A stretch of DNA of 64,000 bases from Tetradesmus obliquus. Its lineage: Eukaryota; Chlorophyta; Chlorophyceae; Sphaeropleales; Scenedesmaceae. A model generated the notes under the pieces. The model was not told the origin of the DNA. It was given only the letters and a program-made list of their open reading frames with translations, and made no database searches. The stretch spans positions 7,564,001 to 7,628,000 of the forward strand of contig CP126193.1 in assembly GCA_030272155.1 (NCBI GenBank), written 5' to 3'. Shown in pieces: positions 12,801 to 24,940 of this stretch. The first letter of the stretch is position 1, and the number at the start of each line of letters is the position of its first letter. The translations under genes were made by a program, and so were the position numbers.

Positions 12801-14658
12801 ATTTTTTGCAGAGTGTCCACACTGTCGGTTTTTCAACCCGCTGGGGCTCAGGCCTTGCGTGGGCTGGCGCACACGAGGTCATGGATTTCTTGGCACCAAA
12901 CCTGCACGTGTACACACGTTTGAGTTGTGATGGCAGGCGCCTGCCGGTTGAACTGCTGAAAGCAGTAGTGCGCAACTTGTGTTTGTCTTGATTGCTGCCT
13001 TGGGGCAATATGGCAATGAGTTGTAGCATTGTGTATGATGCAGCATGCCAGGCTGTTTGCGCACCGCATCTGGCACCCGCTCTGATGCGATGCTAGCATG
13101 GTGTTGCTCTGCTCATGAGTGATGACGTGGCTGCCACTTCCGCTGCCATGCTTACTGCCGACACAAGGGCATGTCCGCCTTTTCTTGCCCTCTTTCTGGA
13201 GTACAAGTTATCACTGCTTACTTTGTGCCTGTGGTTGCAGTTGATGGATGAACACAATCCGGTGGAAGGAGGCAGCAATACCTGAGTGCTGCATTGTTCA
13301 TGCGTGCGCTGGCGCATCCTCAGGCATGTCGAGTATACTGCGTACGCATTATGTTGCATGTTGAGTACGCATTATGTTGCTGGCGTACGCATGCGGCTGT
13401 CCGCTCACAGCACCCTAGGGTCCTCTGCTGCAGACACAGCAGCATGTTACCACGCACTGCCTATCATAAGCATATGCGTGCCGTGCTCGCCATGCAAGTC
13501 CCACCACCTGGCTAGTGCTGTTGCGTGTTGCTTGCATTGTGCAGTGATGTGGAGGTTTCCAGGCTGTGGTTGCTTGGTTCGACGAGGATTCGAGGTTGAG
13601 CCTAAACTCAATGTTCACCCATGTAACTTGCCGCATACTATTTGTTTTGGAAACAAATCAACCAAGCAACGGCGTGGAGCGACTCGTGGTGACATTCTGA
13701 TACAATTACCCACACAATCCCAACACGAACGCGATCAGCTGCTGGGACGGCTACAGCCGCCGCTGCCGCCACACATTCTAGAGATCTCGGCGTCACTTGC
13801 AACCTCAGGCAGTTCCACAGCAGAGAGCCCGCTGCTGACAGACTACCCCTGGCGGCTGCGGCTGCTAGCTGCGCTCGCGTGTCCATGCAGCATACCCCAA
13901 AGCAGGCAGCTGCCTTGGCCTAAGTACTGCAGCTGCTGCCATGGCCATGGCCATGGTAGCTGCCACAATCAACAACACTGTGTCACCTCGCTGCACTGCA
14001 TGGCATCATCTAGGCCAGCAGCAACAGCAGCAGCCTGCTGCAGGCTATGCACCACCTGTCCAGACTTGGTTGTACCAAGCCAGCAACCCGCCCACGCTGC
14101 GGTGTCACACCGCAAGACGGTCTTGCGCACACATGCGCAGCTTGCATCCTCGTAGTGCGGCAAGCGCCCCCGGGCTAAGCTCCCTGGAGTGCATTGTTGG
14201 TGGCGCAGCAAACCGCTACTTTGCACACTGCACGTGCTGCGCAGCCTGTATCATAAGCAGCACCCCAGACATGCCAAACAACAGCCAGCACAGAGCATAC
14301 CCTGCCCTGCACATTCCGAAAAGATCCATGCACCCAGACAGCACATCAAGTGGGCTTGAAAGTGAGCGTTTGGCCTCTTGCACATCGCTCGCGATAGACG
14401 CAGCAACACTAGGGCAAGCACCAAACACTACTGGGCTTTCACAGCTCAGAAGTTTCCCCTCCGATGGTGCTAAGGTTCCATGATCTGGCTCAACAGCAAT
14501 GAAACGACGACCTACTTGCAGCCAGCTGCTGCGGTTGACACAATAGCAGGCAATGCAGCTGGCCAAGCAGCACCCGCGTACATACATACACCTCCTTGGG
14601 AGTAATCATGGAATGCATGCATGCATGCGAATCCATTGTGCCATTAAGCAGCAGCTGC

Positions 14659-14663
14659 TTACA
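14659..14663 (-). promoter_or_regulatory. Candidate polyadenylation signal TGTAA
   Basis: TGTAA, the usual green-algal polyadenylation signal, reads on the minus strand about 217 bases after the stop codon of the EAF1-like gene. A five-base motif is weak evidence on its own. Confidence 0.35.
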
Positions 14664-14879
14664 AGCCAGGCTCCCTTAGCACGTTCGTCCTAACAACCAA
14701 ACTGCATCATGATGATAAACACAGAGACAGCGCCCGACACACATACTCCAACCCAAACACAACACACACAATTAGGTGGTAGTGAGGTGTGCGCCAGCTG
14801 TCTGTGAACTACATCCAGCTCACATCACAAGGTGCACACACCCGCACACACACCCTCGTTGCACCACCACAAAGCATCC

Positions 14880-16246
14880 TTACCCAGCCGATGGCCCCTG
14901 CCCTGACTGCTGCTGCTGCTGCTGCGGATTGCCGGCCTGCTGCTGCATCATCAGCGCCAGGTTTGCCTGCTGCATGTTGCCCGCGCCGATCTGCCACAGG
15001 CCCATCTGCTGCGCGCCTGCCATGCCGGGATGCATGCCCGGTGCTCCCTGCATGACCTGCGCTCCTACACCGCCGGCCTGCATGAGCTGCATCTGCTGCG
15101 CCAGCTGCTGCTGCTGCTGCTGCTGCGTCAGCGCCTGCTGCTGCTGCTGCGCACCGCCGAGGCCTGCAGGGAAGGGCAATGCAGTCGGCACAGCAGCAGT
15201 AGGTGAGGTGGTGCGGATGTGCGTAACAATGTGCAGTGCGGAGGCAACAGCCAGAACTAAAGTACACTCCCTGCATCATCAGGCACAGCCTAGCGCCTGA
15301 AGTGGATGTGGCATCGCATGTTCGACTCGGACACCGCTGCTACATTTGCAGACATGCTGAGGCCTGCCAGCTGCCCACAGCTACCACCCTGCATGGCCCA
15401 TGCCAGCACGTCCGCACCGTGAGCTGCTGCCCCAACATACCATTTTTCTGATAATTTTAGTGCTCAACAGAATTGCCGCCATGACTGCATTGCTGATGCG
15501 GCCACATCCCATGCTGCAACCACATCCCAGGCTGCAACGGCATCGCTGCTGCAGCCCTAGCCGCCCTGCTGCGCCAACAAATCTACAGATCTACGAAACC
15601 GCCTCATCACGCACCTGCTTGCATGCCTCCCATCTGCTGCAGCTGCCCACTGCCCGCCTTCTGCATCTGCTGCAGGCCCGCCTGGCCCTGCTGCTGCTGC
15701 TGCTGCGCTGCCACCTGTGCAGCCAGTGCAGGGTTCATGGCTAAGCCCTGCATGGACATGCCTCCAGGGGCCCCTGCAGCGCCCGGCATTTGGTAGCCCT
15801 GCATGCGCTGCGCCTGCGCAAGTTCAGATCAGGATGATGCAGCGGCGATGCATACGCGTAAAAAAGAATGAAAGGGAAGCACAGCGGCAGCAGCGGATGC
15901 GGTGGTGCTGAGGTCAGAGATGCACGGTGCAGGTGGGATAATGCAGCACACAGCTCACACAGAAGAGGCAGCACGCAGGCCGTGACACTGAGAGATTTCA
16001 GCGCGCGAGAAGGGCGCCATGACGGCAGCAGATTAGTAAATTTGACAACACCTGCCCAACACTGCAGAGTAGCGGCACATGCAACTCAGCGCAATCAGCT
16101 TCGTGCTGCTCAGCGGGACAAGCAAAGTGAATCAAGCAGGCGTCCACAACACATGGGAAGCCGCCTTCCTGCTACAGCCACGCCAATCATCCTCACCATG
16201 AGCTGTTGCTGGTACTGTACTTGTGCCTGCCGCTGAGCCATCAGCG

Positions 16247-16278
<32 letters not shown>

Positions 16279-19200
16279 GCTGCAGTGCCTGGCGACGCCA
16301 CCTGCATGCCTGCAGCAGCTACCTGCTGCTGCTGCATGCCTGGCTGCTGCTGCCCCATGACCCCAGGCTGCATGCCCGGCTGCTGCTGCATCGCTACCTG
16401 CTGCTGCGTGGGTTGCATGCCGGGCGACTGCTGCTGCCGCTGCTGCTGCTGCGTCATTGCTGCCTGCTGCTGCATCAGCATCATCTGCTGCTTCTGCTGC
16501 TCCGCTGTTAGCTGCTGCTGCACGCCGCCAGGCCTTGGAGCCATGCCCGGCACAGCAGCAGCGCCAACAGCACCCGGCGTGCCCGGCCGCACGCCGCCTG
16601 CTGCTGCCACTGCTGCCGCGCGCTGCGCAGCCGCTGCTGCTGCCGCCGCTGCTGCTGCTGCAGTGCCGCTGCTCTGGGCTTGCATGAGCTGCGCGGATGA
16701 TGTTGGCGTGAGTGCTGCTGTAGGTGTGACTCCTGTGAGGGAGCCCTGCCGCTGTGCCAAGGCCTGCATGTTGGCTGCTGTACCTACACACAATGCAGAA
16801 GTGAAGCAGAGCACAAGCAAGAGCAGCTGCTAGTGAGCCAGACTGTGTCATGCAATGCGTGGAACTTGCCAGTGGCTGCTAGCTTCACTGCATGTGTGAC
16901 ATTACGATGCATGCGCGCTCGTGCCGCATCTATGCAGATCGCAGTCAACAGCTCAAATAGCCTGCTTGCTGTCATACCCACACAACAAGTACCAGAGGCC
17001 AGCCATGACGTCTGCTGCTCAAGCATTCTTATGGCAAGCAGCAACAACAGCAACAACAACACCGCCATAGTGCTGCGCTCACCGGCAGAGGTGACCTGGC
17101 CAGGCGTGCCTGGCCGCTGCTGCAGCCCCATTCCAGGAGCAATGCCGCCACCCTGCTGCGCCGCCACAGCTGCTGCCATCGCCTGCTGCGCAGCCATCTG
17201 CTGCTGCTGCTGCGTGGCGTGCTGCGCCTGCACCTGCGCAGCAGTGCCCGGATGCATGCCACCCCCTTGGCTGCCCATGGAGCCCCCTGCGGCTCCTCCA
17301 CCACCGCTCATCGCCTGCTGGGCCATACCCGGCTGCTGCTGCTGCTGCTGCTGCGCCGCCTGCGCAGCCGCCGCCGCTGCTGCAGCCGCCTGCTGCTGCT
17401 GCTGCTGCGCCGCCGCCTGCGCCGCCGCCTGCTGCTGCCGCTCGATCTCCGCCTGGCGTGCCATTGCCGCCTGCTGCTTCTTCGCCTGCTCCTCTTGCTC
17501 GGTGATTTCCATGGGGCTGAGAATGCGGCCGCCCGACTGGTTGAGCGTGATCTGTGTGAGCTTGAAGTGCGAGGCGTGGGGCTCTGCCAGCTCCATGTTC
17601 TGCCTGCGTACGTTGTCGCGGTCCTGCAGCGCCCAACACAGCAGCACACACAAGTTGAGGCAGCAGCGGGCGCATATGCATCAAGGGCAGTACAGGCAAC
17701 TTGACCAAGTGCCGGATGTGTGCAGACAGGATGCATGTTATCAAACCAGCCCACGTGCAATTGCACCAGCATCAGCCACACTCGCTGTGCAGCCAAACCA
17801 CTTCAAACCATTCAGCGCAGCTGCAGCATCTGCCCCTTCTTCTTGGTGAATGCTGGTGCGAGCATGCGCCACAATCGCTGAGGAAGTCAAAGTAATCAAT
17901 ACCAAGGCTTCTCACCTGCAGCATCTGCGCCTTCTTCTTGGTGAACGCGGGCGCGATGGCACTAGCATCGCTGAGCAAGTCAAACCAACCAAATCAATCA
18001 TTATCAAGGCTATTCACCTGCAGCATCTGCGCCTTCTTCTTGGTGAATGCTGGCGCGATGGCGTCCACGTGGCGCTGAGCAAGTCAAACGGATCAAGTGA
18101 ATAATTTATACCAAGGCTATTCACCTGCAGCATCTGCGCCTTCTTCTTGGTGAATGCTGGCGCGATGGCGTCCACGTGGCGCTTGAGCACGCCCTCCGGC
18201 ACAGGCAGGCTGCGCATGATGAGCTCCTTGGCCTGGCGGCAGCGGCAGCAGCAGCAGCAGCGGCAATAGCGTTCATGTGGCAACTGATCGTTGAGCAGCA
18301 GCAGCAGCAGCTGCAGACGAGATGGAGCAGCAGCAGCGGGTTGATCCCACAGGGTATGCAGCATGATAACATGATTTCGACGCCCTTTCGATCGAGCGTG
18401 CTTGGGTACCTACATGCCTACATGCCATATTCAAACTCTCTGTCAACACCCGCCCACGTGCTGAAACACGTGCCGCGCTGTGCATGTTGCCTGGTGCTTG
18501 CTGAAGTTTGCCAGCAGCAGCAGCAGCAGCAGCAGCCAAGATCTGTGTGCTCACCTGGTGCTTGCTGAGGTTGGCCAGGTTGTTGTTTGCTGCTGCAGCA
18601 TCGCCCGGCTGCCCGTCCGGCCGCTGCTCGCCCGCCGCTGCTGCTGCTGCCGCCTGCGCCTCGCCTGACTTCATGATCTGGTTGTGGCGCTGCTTGCACC
18701 ACTCGCTGCGCCGCGTCACGCCCTGCGGCAGCAACAACGCAAAGACACAACATTTGTGTGAGTTGCAGGAACTGAGGGTGCAGCTACATACACTGCATGA
18801 GAGGGTGTGTGGCGGTATGCTACGCTACTCCAGAAAACATCTCAGGCACATCCTGCACTGCTTGCCGGGCCTGGAGGAGGCAACTGTACTAGCTGCAGCA
18901 CCCCTGCACCGCTGCCAACAACCACCCTCAGCCACCTCGCCTGCAGGGCGCTGCTGCTGCTGCATGTGGCCGTACTCCACCACCAGCGTAGCGCACATCT
19001 AATGCATGCATGCAACAACCCACAGCCGCACCTGCAGGGCGCTGGTGCTGCTGCAGGTGTCCGCAATGAATTGCCAGTTGTAGCCGTATTCCACCACCAG
19101 CGCCAGCACAACACATGTAATGCAGGCATGCAGCAACATGCAGCAGCTAGAGGGCAGACCAGACGAACTTCAACATGAACCTCACCTGCAGGGCGCTGGT

Positions 19201-19848
19201 GCTGCTGCAGGTGTCCGCAATGAAGTGCCAGTTGTAGCCGTATTCCACCACCAGCGCCAGCACACAACAAACACAAATACAGGCATGCAACAACATGCAA
19301 GAGCCGCACCTGCAGGGCGCTGGTGCTGCTGCAGGTGTCCGCAACAAAGTGCCAGTTGTAGCCGTACTCCACCACCAGCGCCAGCACAACACATGTAATG
19401 CAGGCATGCAGCAACATGCAGCAGCTAGAGGGCAGACCAGACGAACTTCAACATGAACCTCACCTGCAGGGCGCTGGTGCTGCTGCAGGTGTCCGCAATG
19501 AAGTGCCAGTTGTAGCCGTACTCCACCACCAGCGCCGCCAGCAGCGCATCCTCATCATAGCTCCAGGAGGCCGGCAGCAGCGAGCCAGGTGCATGCGGCA
19601 GCCCGCTGCGGGCGGGGCCCAGCTGCCCGTGCATCCTGCAGCAGCAGCAGCAGGCAGGCAGGCAGCAGCAGCAGCATGAAGCAAAGGAGGCCGGCAGCAG
19701 CGAGCCGGGTGCATGCGGCAGCCCGCTGCGGGCGGCGCCCAGCTGCCCATGCATCCTGCAGCAGCAGCAGAGAGTAAACATTGCAACAGCACATTAAGCG
19801 CTGCGAGGATGCATCAATGCAGGCGGGGCCCGGCTGCCCGTGCATCCT

Positions 19849-19884
<36 letters not shown>

Positions 19885-22800
19885 TGAAGCAAAGGAGGCC
19901 GGCAGCAGCGAGCCGGGTGCATGCGGCAGCCCGCTGCGCGCGGGGCCCAGCTGCCCGTGCATCCTGCAGCAGGGTTACAGACAGTAACATCACAACACAT
20001 GAAGCGGTGCGAGGATGCATCAATGCGGGCGGGGCCCAGCTGCAAGCGGGCGTGCAGCCGCAACAGTCACAATGTCTGCGCAGATTCAACTGCAACCGTC
20101 ACGCAAGCGCTTCGGCCACATGCGCACCGTGGCTGTCCCGGCTCTCCCGGCTTGGGCGCCATCTGGTTCTTCAGCCGCTTGTTCAGCCGCGGGTCCATGC
20201 CCCCATGCACCGCCAGGCTCATGTCGCTGCTGCTGCGCGGCAGGCCGCCGGCTTGCCCCGGCATGCCTCCCAGGCGCTTGTTGGCGGGCTGCTTGATGGT
20301 GATGCCGCCGCCGCCTGCCACGTAGTCCTCGTCATCGTAGTCCCGGTTCTGCAGGTTGCAGAAGTACCAAATAGATAAGCAAAAGTTACAAGGATTCAGA
20401 ACAAAGGTGGCATGCATGAGCCTGCCACGTAGTCGTTGTCATTGTAGTCGCAGTTCTGCAGGGATGCGGATGGACCAGCCCACACACCCTTATCAAAAAC
20501 ATGTCCAGTGCTGACTGGCGGGCAAGGCAGCTGGCGGCACGAACCTGATTGTCTCAGTCGTGGGTCTGGAGCAACCAACCACCACTATCCACAGATTATC
20601 CACAAAACAAACAACATCAGCACGCATGGTTTTGCATTCTCTGCCAAGCAGTGACAAAGGACAAGCTGCCTACACGACAGCATCTCGCCAGGCACCCCAC
20701 ATGCCCGTCAATCACACCGCCCCTAGGCGCAGTAGCAGCACACCCTAACCCCAGCAGGCCACATGCTAGTCGCTTCCAGCCCACCTTGCGTTTGCGCTTG
20801 TCCCTGCCTGCCGCATACGCCGCGTGCGCCGCCTGCGCCGCCTTGCTGCCCGCCATGTGCATGCCGGGCGTGGGCGTGCCCAGGCCCTCGTCCCCGAGCT
20901 CCTCCTCACCATCCACACGCACCTTGGGGCCCTTGCGCTTGCCGCGCTTCGCCAGCGCTGCAAAGCGACAAGTGCAAAAGCATTGAAGCAGGGGCAGAAG
21001 CAGAGTGATGTGACAGCAGGGGCAGAAGCAGAGTGATGTGACAGCGTGTGCAGGTGCTCTGTAAGGATTGTTACATGTACCTGCACCTTGGGGCCCTTGC
21101 GCTTGCCGCGCTTGGCCAGCGCTGCACAGCAACAACAGAGCAAGGCAGAGCAACAGCAGGGGTAGAGGCAGAGTGATGTGATGCGTGTGCAGGTGTTGTG
21201 TAAGGAGTCCTAGATGTCCGTGCACCTTGGGGCCCTTGCGCTTGCCGCGCTTGGCCAGCGCTGCACAGCAGGAGAAGGCAATGACACATTAACAGGGTAG
21301 CAATGTGTGTGCATGCATGAGCATGTGGTACAAGTATGCGGTGTACTTGTACCATATGTACAAGTATGGTGCAAGTACACTTGTCGTGTGTGTCGCATGC
21401 CTGGCAGCTGCCAGTCGTGCGCCGGGCCTGTGCCGTAGCACCTTGGGGCCCTTGCGCTTGCCGCGCTTGGCCAGCGCTGCAGACATAACAACGGAAAAAC
21501 ATGGCACAGGCACAGAGATGGGACAGTGCGTGCAGGTGTATAGATGAACAACTGCTTGGGGCCCTTGCGCTTGCCGCGCTTGGCCAGCGCTGCAGGGTAA
21601 AGAAGTGCGGCAAAAACAAGGTGTTGTAACAGTGTGTGACCCATGCAGCAGTTGCTGTGCTTGGCGATGAAGGACTGCTTGGGCCCGCTCCGCTTGCCGC
21701 GCTTGGCCAGCGCTGCAGATGTTAGGAAACAACAGCAGCAGCAGAGAGGCAAGGCAGTGAGACAGTGCGTGCAGGTAAAACACAACTGCTTGGGGCCCTT
21801 GCGCTTGCCGCGCTTGGCCAGCGCTGCAGGGTACAGAAGTGCGGCAAGAACAAGGTGATGTAAACAGTGTGTGACATGCAGCAGTTGCTGTGCTTGGCGA
21901 TGGAGGACTGCTTGGGCCCCTTGCGCTTGCCGCGCTTGGCCAGCGCTGCACAGCAGGAAAGGCAATGACACATCAACAGGGTAACAATGTGTGTGCATGC
22001 ATGAGCATGTGGTACAGGTATGGTGTGTGTCGCATGCCTGGCAGCTGCCAGGCGCCGGGCCTGTGCCGTTGCGCCTTGGGGCTCTTGCGCTTGCCGAGCT
22101 TGGCCAGTGCTGCAGGGAAATAAGTGCAAAAGCATATGAGCAACAGTGCTTGCCGCGCTTGGCCAGCGCTGCAGACAGTTGATGATACACGGATGTGTGT
22201 GTGTAAGGGTGAGGTGTGTACTGTAGGTCACAAAGACCTGTCGTGCAAGTCAGCAGGCAGCTGGTCCAGGCTTGGCAGCAGAGTGCAGATACCCATTGTT
22301 TGCAGGCTGACAGTGCAGTGCTGCTGCTGCACCACTGAGCGCACCTGCCGCGTCGTCCTCGGCCGGCTGCGGCTCCGCCTTGCGCAGCTCCGCGGCGCGC
22401 TGCTCCGCCTGTAGCCAGGCCAGCTCCCAGTCCGCCTCGTACTTCTGGCTGTACTGGTAAATGCGCAGCAGGCGCTGCACCTGCGGTTGCCAATGAAAAA
22501 ACAGGATGAACAGAAGGCGCACAGAAGAAGCAGGCTCAGCAAGCAGGTGCGTGAAAGTACTAGCAGATGCGCAGCAGGCGCTGCACCAGCGGGGTGCAAA
22601 CAGCGAACAGGACGGACAGACAAGGGGCACAGAAGACGCAGGCTCAGCAAGCAGGTGCTGGTAGATACAGCAGGCGCTGCACCTGCGGTTGCCGGAAAGC
22701 ATGTGTGGAAGGTGCACACAAGAAGCAGGCTGGCTCAGCAAGCAGGAGCGTGGGCGTACAGGTAGATGCGCAGCAGACGCTGCACCTGCAGGGGGCCAGT

Positions 22801-24940
22801 TGCGCATACAAGAGCAGCGGAATTGCTTGCAAATTGCCGCACATGCACTGGCGGTACCGTAAGCACTTCCTGCTGCTGCTGCTGCTGCTGCTGCTGCAAC
22901 AATTGCAGTAGCCCGGCTGCTGCGCCGCGGCTGCTGCTGGATGCTGTGCACGCAGCCGTCCGCTCGCAGACAAGCCAAGACCCCAGGCATCGCCTGCATT
23001 GCTCACGTCTGTGGTCTCCATGTGTGCGATGACGCACTGGCTGAACTCGCCGTTGTTGGCCCAGAAGTGCAGGAAGTCCACGGACAGCTCCAGGGACGGC
23101 TCGTCCAGCGCGAGGATGTCTGCAACAGCAGCAGCAGCAGCGGCAGCAAGAGCAGAACACACAGCATGAAGACAGAATGTCAGCCAGACCCTGCAACCAC
23201 TAGCTTAGGGCCATCATGGGTGCGTAACTCGCCCTTGGTGACCCGCACATGCCAACAGCACATTCAGCAGCTTGCATCCTGCACAGCCCTTCCTGCACGC
23301 CAATGTATGCAGAGCATGCGTCACAACTAGTCATAACGCCAGCTGCAGCCAGGTGGATCAGCCCCAGAGTGACTGCTGCGCCTGCGCACCTGCTATTGTC
23401 TCTGCCTTTTGCTTCTGCTTCTGCTGCTCCTCCTCCTGCTGCTTGGCTGCTGCTTTGCTGGCTTTCTCCTTAGTAGCCGCCTCTGCTGCTGCCGCTGCAG
23501 CAGCCAGGCGCCGCCTGCCTTCTGCGGCTGCTGCCTGCCCTATGTGGTAGGCTGCTCGCCGCTTCCACAGCCGCTCCTGCAAGCAGATGACAAAGGCAAG
23601 CATACACACACAGCACAGCAGCCGCAGCAGCAGCAGCAGAGTCGGGAGCTGTGTCCGTCCAGCTTGTGCTGGGCTGTATCGTTCATAGAAACAGCTGCAG
23701 CAAAGCCCAAGAGCCACAACAGAGAGCAGACAGCATCGCAGAATACACAGAAGAGACAGCCCAACTGCTGCCTGCCTACTGCAGCTACGCGCTGCTTGCA
23801 TCTGTACTGCCAGTCAAGCCTGCTTGCTTCTGCTCGAACACCATGCCTGCATGTGCGGCTGCCACTGCTCCCATGCTGAGCCTGAGCAGACCGAGAGTAG
23901 CTGCCGCTACTGTTGTCGCTGCTTCTTCCATTGCCACTGCGGTCGCTGCTGCTGCCGCCGCCACTGCAGTCGCTGCTGCTGCTGCTGCTGCCACTACCCC
24001 TGCCGCCGCTGCTGCTGCTGCTGCTGCCACCAGCCAGCGCGCCGCACCTGTCCCACGTCCCGTGCCAGCCAGTAGGCCTCCTTGAGCAGGAAGTCCCAGT
24101 GCGTCATCGGCCGGTGCGCGTCCTCAAAGCGCGGCCCGTAGCCCAGCGCGAGCCGCTGGTACTCAGCCTGAGAGCAAAACATGCGGCAGCAAGACAAGGA
24201 TTGCAGTTGCTACTTGACGAGCATGCGCAGAGCTGTAAAAAGCGTGGGGAGTTGTGGTGAGGCAGCCGTGCAGCTTGGGCTGGGAGCAGCGGAGCTGCAC
24301 TGCTGCAGCTGCAGCGGCTGTGCTGGTGTGTGCCACAGCATCTGCTGCACTGCAACCGACAGGATGTGAAGCAATAGCATGGTTCTGAGTGAAGCACTTG
24401 GGTCAGAATGACGTTGCAGCGGCAGCTGTGTGCATGCCTTGCTGGTGACGCTGAAATTGCTGTTGCAGATGTCTGCATGAGCTGCATGTAACTTGCTGGT
24501 TGCTGTGGCACCAGGCTCATAACCTGCCACTGCTGTTGCAGCAAAGGCATGCCTGCAGCTTGATGACGCGAGCTGCTGCTCACCGTTATGAGCCGGGCCT
24601 TTTCTAGCAAGACATCTTCTCTTCGCCGTTGCTCTATCGAGTCTTCCTGCAGTGCTGCTGCTGGTGAGGTGCCAGCTGCTGCTGCTGCAGCACCACCGGG
24701 TGCTGCTGCCATGGCTGCTTGCTGCGCCACAGCCTGCTGTTGCTGCAGTTGCTGTTGCTGCTGCATCTGCAAAGCTGCTTGCTGCTGCATCTGCTGTGGC
24801 TGCATCGCCTGCATCTGCTGTTGCTGCTGCGGCGGCAGCTGCATCGTCTGCTGCTGCGCCATAGCTTGCTGCTGCTGCATCTGCATCTGTTGATACTGCA
24901 TCTGTTGCATCTGCAACTGCTGCTGCTCAGGGCTCATCAT
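14880..24940 (-). CDS. EAF1/Vid21-like NuA4 subunit (HSA and SANT domains)
   Basis: Fourteen exons, all phase-consistent: 24584-24940, 24048-24167, 23390-23576, 23007-23119, 22345-22480, 20785-20957, 20128-20348, 19464-19635, 18555-18722, 18125-18232, 17083-17623, 16197-16777, 15615-15813, 14880-15163; 1119 residues. The N-terminal ~85 residues are Gln-rich. An HSA domain follows (HWDFLLKEAYWLARD, then ERLWKRR). A SANT/Myb domain lies at about 460-510 (WSYDEDALL, VVEYGYNWHFIADT, RRSEWCKQRH), followed by SLPVPEG. The C-terminal half is Gln/Met/Ala-rich. In yeast and plants the HSA + SANT combination without an ATPase is typical of EAF1, the scaffold of the NuA4 histone acetyltransferase. No helicase motif was seen, so p400/SWR1 is less likely. 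The start is the first ATG after an in-frame stop; an extra 5' exon is possible. The introns contain copies of their own exon edges (separate entries). Confidence 0.78.
16774..16780 (-). promoter_or_regulatory. NAGNAG tandem splice acceptor
   Basis: The intron before the 16197-16777 exon of the EAF1-like gene ends in CAGCAG. Using the first or second CAG keeps frame and adds or drops one alanine. NAGNAG acceptors are commonly spliced both ways. Confidence 0.6.
17815..18190 (-). repeat. Exon-end/donor array, EAF1-like exon 10
   Basis: The real exon ends at 18125 with the codons for TKKKAQMLQ followed by donor GTGAAT. Copies of that exon end lie downstream in the intron near 18018-18080, 17911-17960 and 17817-17850, at ~100 bp spacing. 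The first two keep CAG|GTGA; the third has lost the GT. Each copy also carries the intron start (ATAGCCTTGGTAT-like), so the duplicated unit straddles the splice site. Confidence 0.85.
18483..18512 (-). repeat. Single exon-end copy, EAF1-like exon 9
   Basis: The end of the 18555-18722 exon (encoding LSKHQ, donor GTGAGC) is repeated once, about 60 bp into the downstream intron. There the donor reads CAG|GCAACA, a possible weak GC donor. A CTG microsatellite lies between the two copies. Confidence 0.65.
18940..19545 (-). repeat. Exon-end/donor array, EAF1-like SANT exon
   Basis: The last ~75 bases of the SANT exon (encoding VVEYGYNWHFIADT and STSALQ, then donor CAG|GTGAGG) are present at 19464-19540 as the true exon. 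They recur in the downstream intron near 19310-19385, 19180-19260, 19028-19112 and, degenerate, 18948-18995. All of the full copies keep the donor GT; none has a good acceptor before it. The blocks 19118-19260 and 19396-19540 are nearly identical over ~145 bp, so a dimer was copied recently. Confidence 0.88.
19565..20045 (-). repeat. Acceptor/exon-start array, EAF1-like SANT exon
   Basis: The true exon starts at 19635 after CTGCAG and encodes MHGQLGPARSGLPHAPG. The same acceptor plus exon start recurs in the upstream intron near 19680-19755 and 19885-19970, with fragments near 19805-19850 and 20010-20040. CAG runs of varying length sit in the polypyrimidine position of each copy. This exon therefore has acceptor copies upstream and donor copies downstream. 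Confidence 0.85.
19847..19883. repeat. CAG microsatellite in an EAF1-like intron
   Basis: About eleven CAG triplets (CTG on the coding strand) lie directly before a duplicated splice acceptor. On the coding strand they form a CTG-rich tract in the place of the usual polypyrimidine tract. Confidence 0.85.
20335..20460 (-). repeat. Acceptor/exon-start duplication, EAF1-like exon 7
   Basis: The true exon begins at 20348 (CAG|AACCGGGAC, encoding NRDYDDEDYVAG). A diverged copy encoding NCDYNDNDYVAG with its own CTGCAG acceptor lies upstream at about 20414-20457. Confidence 0.8.
20920..22175 (-). repeat. Ten-copy acceptor/exon-start array, EAF1-like exon 6
   Basis: The real exon starts at 20957 with CAG|CGCTGGC and encodes ALAKRGKRKGPK. 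The acceptor and the first ~38 exon bases recur nine more times in the upstream intron, near 21087-21127, 21227-21266, 21443-21481, 21557-21595, 21679-21717, 21788-21826, 21912-21952, 22076-22113 and 22145-22172. Spacing is roughly 60-215 bp. Three copies carry AAG|GTGC, a possible donor right after the core, which would give a 35-nt micro-exon. Four instead continue AAGCAG and cannot end there. The copy nearest exon 5 is truncated. Confidence 0.92.
22460..22797 (-). repeat. Acceptor/exon-start array, EAF1-like exon 5
   Basis: The true exon start (22480, encoding VQRLLRIY) is echoed upstream near 22566-22592, 22668-22692 and 22763-22797. Two copies keep CCGCAG or CTGCAG before GTGCAGCG; the one at 22566 has CTGGTG and has lost the acceptor. 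Spacing is about 100 bp. Confidence 0.8.

Larger units (their letters stand above)
8885..14879. other. Intergenic region between convergent genes
   Basis: About 6 kb between the ends of the SBP-box gene and the EAF1-like gene. No frame shows a credible domain or exon chain. It contains short direct repeats (10259-10400), a duplicated ~75 bp block (10976-11062 and 11278-11352), a three-copy 154 bp repeat (12343-12800) and repeated 'acgcattatgttgc' motifs near 13345-13385. The right-hand few hundred bases are probably the 3' UTR of the EAF1-like gene. Confidence 0.6.

Noticed and set aside
13286-14155. 289-residue plus-strand frame
   Set aside because: No domain, no codon or composition match to neighbouring genes, and no supporting splice pattern.
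14216-14587. Minus-strand 123-residue frame just past the EAF1-like stop
   Set aside because: Most simply 3' UTR of that gene. It overlaps the candidate poly(A) region and has no family signature.
16132-17849. Several long Cys-, Ala- or Arg-rich frames on both strands
   Set aside because: Shadows of the Gln/Ala-rich exons of the EAF1-like gene, whose own frame is fixed by splice phase and its junctions.
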